From an uncultured Ruminococcus sp. (GTDB lineage Bacteria; Bacillota; Clostridia; Oscillospirales; Ruminococcaceae): DNA of 64,000 bases. This document shows, piece by piece, positions 60,462 to 64,000 of this stretch (positions are counted from its first letter, which is position 1; every line of letters starts with the position of its first letter). The notes below the pieces were generated by a model. It was not told the origin of the DNA, ran no database searches, and saw nothing but the letters and a program-made list of their open reading frames with translations. The stretch lies in assembly GCA_900315755.1 (NCBI GenBank), contig ONAI01000005.1, positions 1 to 64,000 of the forward strand, given 5' to 3'. The translations under genes and the position numbers were made by a program.

Positions 60462-61691
60462 TAAAAAATGGTCAAGATTTTTGCGGATAACGGTTCCCTT
60501 AGGGAAAGTCATATCACACGGGAATGAGAAATTCATCATAGCGTGATTAGCTGTTTCGATCTGTTCACCGTTTTCGTTGTAGAGAATATCAAGTTTCATT
60601 TCGACCGGTTTCTGCGACGGGGCAAGCAGTTCAACAGTATCTCCAGCGAAGAAGCGGTTGCGCTGAGTACAGTAGACCTTACCGTCCGCACATGATTCAA
60701 CGACTGCAACAACGTCATAGTTGCGTATATAGCCACTATTTTCGTAATACTGCGATTCTTCCGGAACTCCGAAGAAGAAGCCGCTGCAATATTTACGGTG
60801 ACTTACTTTGAATACCTCATCGCGTATCCAGTCAGGCAGCTTGAAATTGTATGGATCTTTGTAATACTCGTCAACAGCCATCCGGTAAGCATTCGTAACG
60901 ACTGCTACATAGTAAGCGGACTTAGCTCTGCCTTCAATTTTAAGGCTCATAACACCGGCTTCTGCAAGCTTATCAATGTGATCTATCATGCACATATCCT
61001 TGGAATTGAGGATGTAAGTGCCTTTTTCGTCCTCATAAACCGGGAAGAATTCGCCCGGACGCTTCTCTTCCATGAGGTGATAGCCCCATCTGCATGGCTG
61101 AGCACATTCGCCGCGGTTAGCATCACGATTAACAAGGTACTGCGAAAGCAGACATCTTCCTGAAAAGGAAACGCACATAGCACCATGAACGAATGTCTCG
61201 ATGTCGAGTTCCGGACTTGTTTTTGCTCTTATCTCAGCGATCTCGTCGAGCGACAGCTCACGCGCGAGTACAACTCTCTTAGCGCCCATATCGTACAGCT
61301 CACGCGCAGTAACATAGTTTACTATGCCGGTCTGAGTTGAAATGTGTATCTCCATATCCGGAGCATACTTCTTAACGAGCGAGAGCAGACCAATATCCGC
61401 AACGATAAGCGCATCCACCTTAGCAGATACTGCCTCCTCAACGAACTTCTGAAAGAATGGTATCTCATTATTTCGCGGCAGGGTATTGCAGGTGACATAA
61501 ACCTTTATACCTTTTGCATGAGCGGTATTGACCGCATTTACAAGCTGTTCGTAATCAAAATTCATGGGTGAAGCGCGCATACCGAACTGCTGACGTCCGA
61601 GGTATACAGCGTCTGCACCGTAGTTTACAGCAGCGCCGAAGCGCTCCTCGTCACCGGCTGGTGCGAGGACTTCGAGTTTATTGTTGAGCAT
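60240..61691 (-). CDS. U32 family peptidase with an antisense-encoded C-terminal extension
   Basis: A 483-aa U32 collagenase/rRNA-modification-type protein. The N-terminus LEVLAPAGDEERFGAAVNYG and the cysteine signature SFSGRCLLSQYL...RGECAQPCRW are diagnostic. Family members of this kind end near 400-410 aa. Here the frame passes that point (about GTVIRKN) without a stop and continues for about 73 residues on the strand opposite the DUF4364 gene. The tail (LDHFLLIVAEIIGRLF...) resembles no domain I know. It starts at ATG 61691, overlapping the mltG stop by 14 bases with GGAGGG upstream. Either the stop was lost or the sequence holds an error near 60462-60480. Confidence 0.82.
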   Translation of the reverse strand: MLNNKLEVLAPAGDEERFGAAVNYGADAVYLGRQQFGMRASPMNFDYEQLVNAVNTAHAKGIKVYVTCNTLPRNNEIPFFQKFVEEAVSAKVDALIVADIGLLSLVKKYAPDMEIHISTQTGIVNYVTARELYDMGAKRVVLARELSLDEIAEIRAKTSPELDIETFVHGAMCVSFSGRCLLSQYLVNRDANRGECAQPCRWGYHLMEEKRPGEFFPVYEDEKGTYILNSKDMCMIDHIDKLAEAGVMSLKIEGRAKSAYYVAVVTNAYRMAVDEYYKDPYNFKLPDWIRDEVFKVSHRKYCSGFFFGVPEESQYYENSGYIRNYDVVAVVESCADGKVYCTQRNRFFAGDTVELLAPSQKPVEMKLDILYNENGEQIETANHAMMNFSFPCDMTFPKGTVIRKNLDHFLLIVAEIIGRLFIRESKLDHFSIESGWIQKHTLPYHFCLCEVRRIKLHVHEIAADIETSYIYIISVFDLYVFDL

Positions 61692-63105
61692 TTTCAGCAC
61701 CCTCCTGCTGAGTAGATTCCTTAGCAGCCTGTTCAGCCTCTCTTGAAGCCTGTTCAGCTTCATACTCAGCCTCTTCAGCGTGTATTACATCGAGATTAGC
61801 AAGATGTTCTTCGTAGGAAACAGCAAATTTGGTCTCAGCTGTGTAGATATTAGCAGCGAAGTACTTATAATCTGTCTGCGGTGCATCAAGTACAGCGTCG
61901 ATAGCGTCAGTACCCGGATTGCAGATAGCTCCCGGAGGAAGTCCCTGAGCAATATAGGTATTGTAAGCGTCAAGCATAGTCGGGTTAGGTACATCGAGGC
62001 GCGGCTTGATAGTAAGATTAGCGTAGTTCTTGGTAGGATCCGACTGAAGCTTTCCTGCAAATTCCTCCGGATCGTTTCTACGGTTCCAGAATACAGAAGC
62101 AACGTCCTTCATAGTGTCCGGTGAAGCAGCTTCGAGCTGAACTATCGAAGCGAAGGTGATGAGCTGATCGAGAGTAAGTCCGCGCTCATTCATTTTACTG
62201 TAACGTTCCGGAGTCATTTTCTTATTGAAGTTGAAGTATATCTTCTGGCATACCTCAGTTACGTCCATATCCTCACTGAACATATAGGTATCAGGGAAAG
62301 CGTAGCCTTCCATACGTCTGAATTTCAGGCTGTTGTCAGTTCCCTTGAGCTGATTTTCAAAGTCACATCCAAGGCCTCCCGAATTGAAGGTGAACAGGAA
62401 GTCTTTAGCCTTACATATCTTCTTTTCTTCGAGCTGTTCTGCTATCCAGTCGAGGTTCTTGCCTTCCGGTATAGTGAGTTCGACCGGATTCTTAGCCTCG
62501 CTCTGAGTAGTTGTGAGCTTTTGGATTATAGTTTCATAAGCCATATTGCCTTTTATGAAGTGTTCACCCGGAACGTAGGCAGCGTCAGATTTTCTGAGCT
62601 TCGAGAAATAGATGAAAGCCTTTGGCGAACGGATGATACCTTCATCCTTTAGCATATATGCGATCTCCTCGGTAGTAGCACCGTCTTTTACGACAATGAG
62701 GTGAGTTGAATCATCCTTGCCGATTCCGAGCATATCCTTGCCGAAAGCGATGATAACGAGGGAAAGAACGATAGAAACGGCAACGATGAACGTAGTGAGG
62801 ATAAGAACACCCGGAACACGGCTGCGTTTCTTTTTCTTCTTTTTCTTTTTCGGATTATGCTGAGAACGCATAGGCTGCATAGGCTGTCCGAACTGCTCCT
62901 GAGGCGGCATATCATCCGGCATATCATGGCTTGGATAACCGTTGTCCTGAGAAACGTCCTCCGGAGTATCATCAGAAGCCTTCTGAACAGGTTCGTCCTC
63001 AGCCGGCGAAGGCTCAGGAGTCTCGTCAGTTACAGGCTTTTCATTTTCAGCCTTATTATCGAGCTCGTTAAGTATATTGTTAATGAGATCATCGTTATTG
63101 TTCAT
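61678..63105 (-). CDS. mltG: Endolytic murein transglycosylase
   Basis: Cleaves nascent glycan strands and so sets their length. The 475-aa protein has a long acidic cytoplasmic tail (1-88), a run of eight Lys, one membrane helix (about 99-121) and an extracellular YceG domain. Active-site region: FASIVQLEAASPDTMKDVA, with conserved Glu, followed by VFWNRRNDP. After the domain comes a Glu/Ala-rich coiled tail. It overlaps the upstream cyclo-ligase gene by 11 bases, in the operon DJ-1, cyclo-ligase, mltG, U32. Confidence 0.92.
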   Translation of the reverse strand: MNNNDDLINNILNELDNKAENEKPVTDETPEPSPAEDEPVQKASDDTPEDVSQDNGYPSHDMPDDMPPQEQFGQPMQPMRSQHNPKKKKKKKKRSRVPGVLILTTFIVAVSIVLSLVIIAFGKDMLGIGKDDSTHLIVVKDGATTEEIAYMLKDEGIIRSPKAFIYFSKLRKSDAAYVPGEHFIKGNMAYETIIQKLTTTQSEAKNPVELTIPEGKNLDWIAEQLEEKKICKAKDFLFTFNSGGLGCDFENQLKGTDNSLKFRRMEGYAFPDTYMFSEDMDVTEVCQKIYFNFNKKMTPERYSKMNERGLTLDQLITFASIVQLEAASPDTMKDVASVFWNRRNDPEEFAGKLQSDPTKNYANLTIKPRLDVPNPTMLDAYNTYIAQGLPPGAICNPGTDAIDAVLDAPQTDYKYFAANIYTAETKFAVSYEEHLANLDVIHAEEAEYEAEQASREAEQAAKESTQQEGAENAQQ

Positions 63106-63664
63106 TACAATAAAACGTCCTTTCTTCGGTTATTATCATATCGACAGTGAAGTCGTGTTCAAGAACAGGCAGATCATCCGCAATCATACCTTCGTAAGCA
63201 AGTGCAATAGTGCGGATATACGGATGCTCAGCGAGAAACCGGTCGTAGAATCCGCCGCCGTAGCCGAGCCTGCCGCCGTATTCAGTGAAAGCAAGTCCGG
63301 GGACTATACATACAGTAACGTCAGAAGTATGTGGCTGCGGGAGAGAGGATTCAGGCTCGCGGATATTGTATTTGCCGGCAGCACCGCTTTTGAGCTGCGA
63401 CAGATCAGTTATTATGTGGAATGTCATGTGACCGTTCTCTCCGCATCTTGGGAAAGCCACAGTCTTACCCATTGAGATAAGCTGTTCAGCCAGTTTCCAT
63501 GTGCTGATCTCTGATCCGAACGAAGCGTAAAGCAGAACGAGATCGGCATTGATTACCTGTTTGAGTGACAATACATCAGCTGTAATAGTATTATCCCTGA
63601 CGTCTGACTTCAATTCTTTTCTCAGCGCGGAATACTTTTTCCGCAGAGTTTTTTTGTCTGTCAT
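63095..63664 (-). CDS. 5-formyltetrahydrofolate cyclo-ligase
   Basis: Recycles 5-formyl-THF to 5,10-methenyl-THF with ATP. The 189-aa protein shows KKTLRKKYSALRKEL at the N-terminus, VPGLAFTEYGGRLGYGGGFYDRFL near 130-153, and an N-terminal ATP-binding Lys/Arg set. ATG 63664 lies one base after the DJ-1 stop; the frame's upstream Met at 63763 is inside that gene and is rejected. Confidence 0.94.
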   Translation of the reverse strand: MTDKKTLRKKYSALRKELKSDVRDNTITADVLSLKQVINADLVLLYASFGSEISTWKLAEQLISMGKTVAFPRCGENGHMTFHIITDLSQLKSGAAGKYNIREPESSLPQPHTSDVTVCIVPGLAFTEYGGRLGYGGGFYDRFLAEHPYIRTIALAYEGMIADDLPVLEHDFTVDMIITEERTFYCNEQ

Positions 63665-63665
63665 T

Positions 63666-64000
63666 TCAGAAGCACATAATAGCCTTGCGCTGACGGTCGC
63701 TCTCAGCTTTTGAAACGGCAGCCTCGACCAGCTTGAGACCAAATTCGATAGCAGTACCTGCACCTCTTGAAGTGATGTAGATACCGTCCTGAACTACCGG
63801 ATCTTTCAGTACCTCAGCACCTTCAAGCTGAGCTTCAAAGCCCTCATAGCAGACAGCCTTCCTGCCTCTGAGTAGTCCCTTATGACCAAGAACTGACGGA
63901 GCAGCACAGATAGCACCGATATACTTGCCGTTCTTTACGCAGAAGTCGATAGCGTTCTGGACATAAGCCGACTTTTCGAGATTCAGAGTCCCCGGCATAC
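63666..64000 (-). CDS. DJ-1/PfpI family protein, 5' end outside the window
   Basis: The C-terminal part (about 110 residues seen) of a DJ-1/ThiJ-type protein. The nucleophile Cys is in GAICAAPSVLG. The first visible Met lies in MPGTLNL, which in this family is internal (GGMPGT), so the true start is beyond 64000. Members act as glyoxalase or deglycase-like enzymes or chaperones; which applies is unknown. Confidence 0.88.
   Translation of the reverse strand, partial: MPGTLNLEKSAYVQNAIDFCVKNGKYIGAICAAPSVLGHKGLLRGRKAVCYEGFEAQLEGAEVLKDPVVQDGIYITSRGAGTAIEFGLKLVEAAVSKAESDRQRKAIMCF

Overview
The window looks like a chromosomal segment of a cellulosome-type Ruminococcus or a close relative (Clostridia, Oscillospiraceae). 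The clues are a dockerin-like C-terminus on a secreted SGNH/CE3-type esterase, threonine-rich linkers in exported proteins, a six-gene Rnf ferredoxin:NAD+ complex, MurT/GatD amidation of lipid II, AddAB, paired type I signal peptidases and Firmicutes-style promoters. Nearly every recognisable promoter is a -35/-10 pair with 17-bp spacing. This is an inference from gene content; no 16S gene or species marker is present. There is no prophage, integrase, IS element or CRISPR array, so the segment is mostly core genome.

Layout. 1-4.7 kb: an inverted-repeat element, a 45-aa membrane protein, a DEAD-box RNA helicase, an SGNH lipoprotein, a left-handed beta-helix protein and hpt. 4.8-12.7 kb: a 1931-aa DUF4011/SF1 helicase/REase/DUF3320 protein that resembles a single-gene defence factor, then murT-gatD. 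12.9-13.3 kb: four tRNAs (Val, Asp, Gly, Cys) with their own promoter and terminator. 13.5-18.3 kb: rnfCDGEAB. 18.4-26 kb: an 18-aa cysteine-rich peptide gene, TspO, a phosphoesterase, a D,D-carboxypeptidase homologue lacking all three catalytic motifs, an amidase, tyrA, an RluA-type pseudouridine synthase and a two-domain GH25 protein. 26-33 kb: addBA. 33-38.7 kb (minus strand): HtrA, GNAT, FlK-like thioesterase, LtaS-like synthase and an SDR. 38.9-48.2 kb: DUF896, cdd, two radical-SAM-associated proteins, an L19-leader-like region with rplS, two signal peptidases, rbgA, rnhB, yraN, thrC and a phosphoesterase. 48.3-54.3 kb: tig-clpP-clpX, a 46-aa cysteine-rich protein and a clpC-like ATPase. 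54.4-60.5 kb: a PflX-type radical SAM protein, the dockerin esterase, aroB-aroA-aroC and a DUF4364 regulator. 60.2-64 kb (minus strand): DJ-1 (partial), 5-formyl-THF cyclo-ligase, mltG and a U32 peptidase whose frame runs antisense into the DUF4364 gene.

How the genes fit together. Cell-envelope work dominates: lipid II amidation, peptidoglycan trimming and lysis, LTA-type polymer synthesis, secretion and periplasm-side proteolysis. Cytoplasmic protein quality control (tig/clpP/clpX/clpC), the shikimate pathway (aroBAC, with tyrA separate) and Rnf energy conservation make up the rest. The strongest unusual signals are catalytically degenerate enzymes read directly in the sequence: the D,D-carboxypeptidase homologue, the first GH25 domain, and possibly the REase domain of the giant helicase. 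The others are short cysteine-rich genes with complete expression signals and a 222-bp antisense gene overlap. I see no certain new multi-gene system. The best candidates for new biology are the giant helicase and the pseudo-carboxypeptidase.
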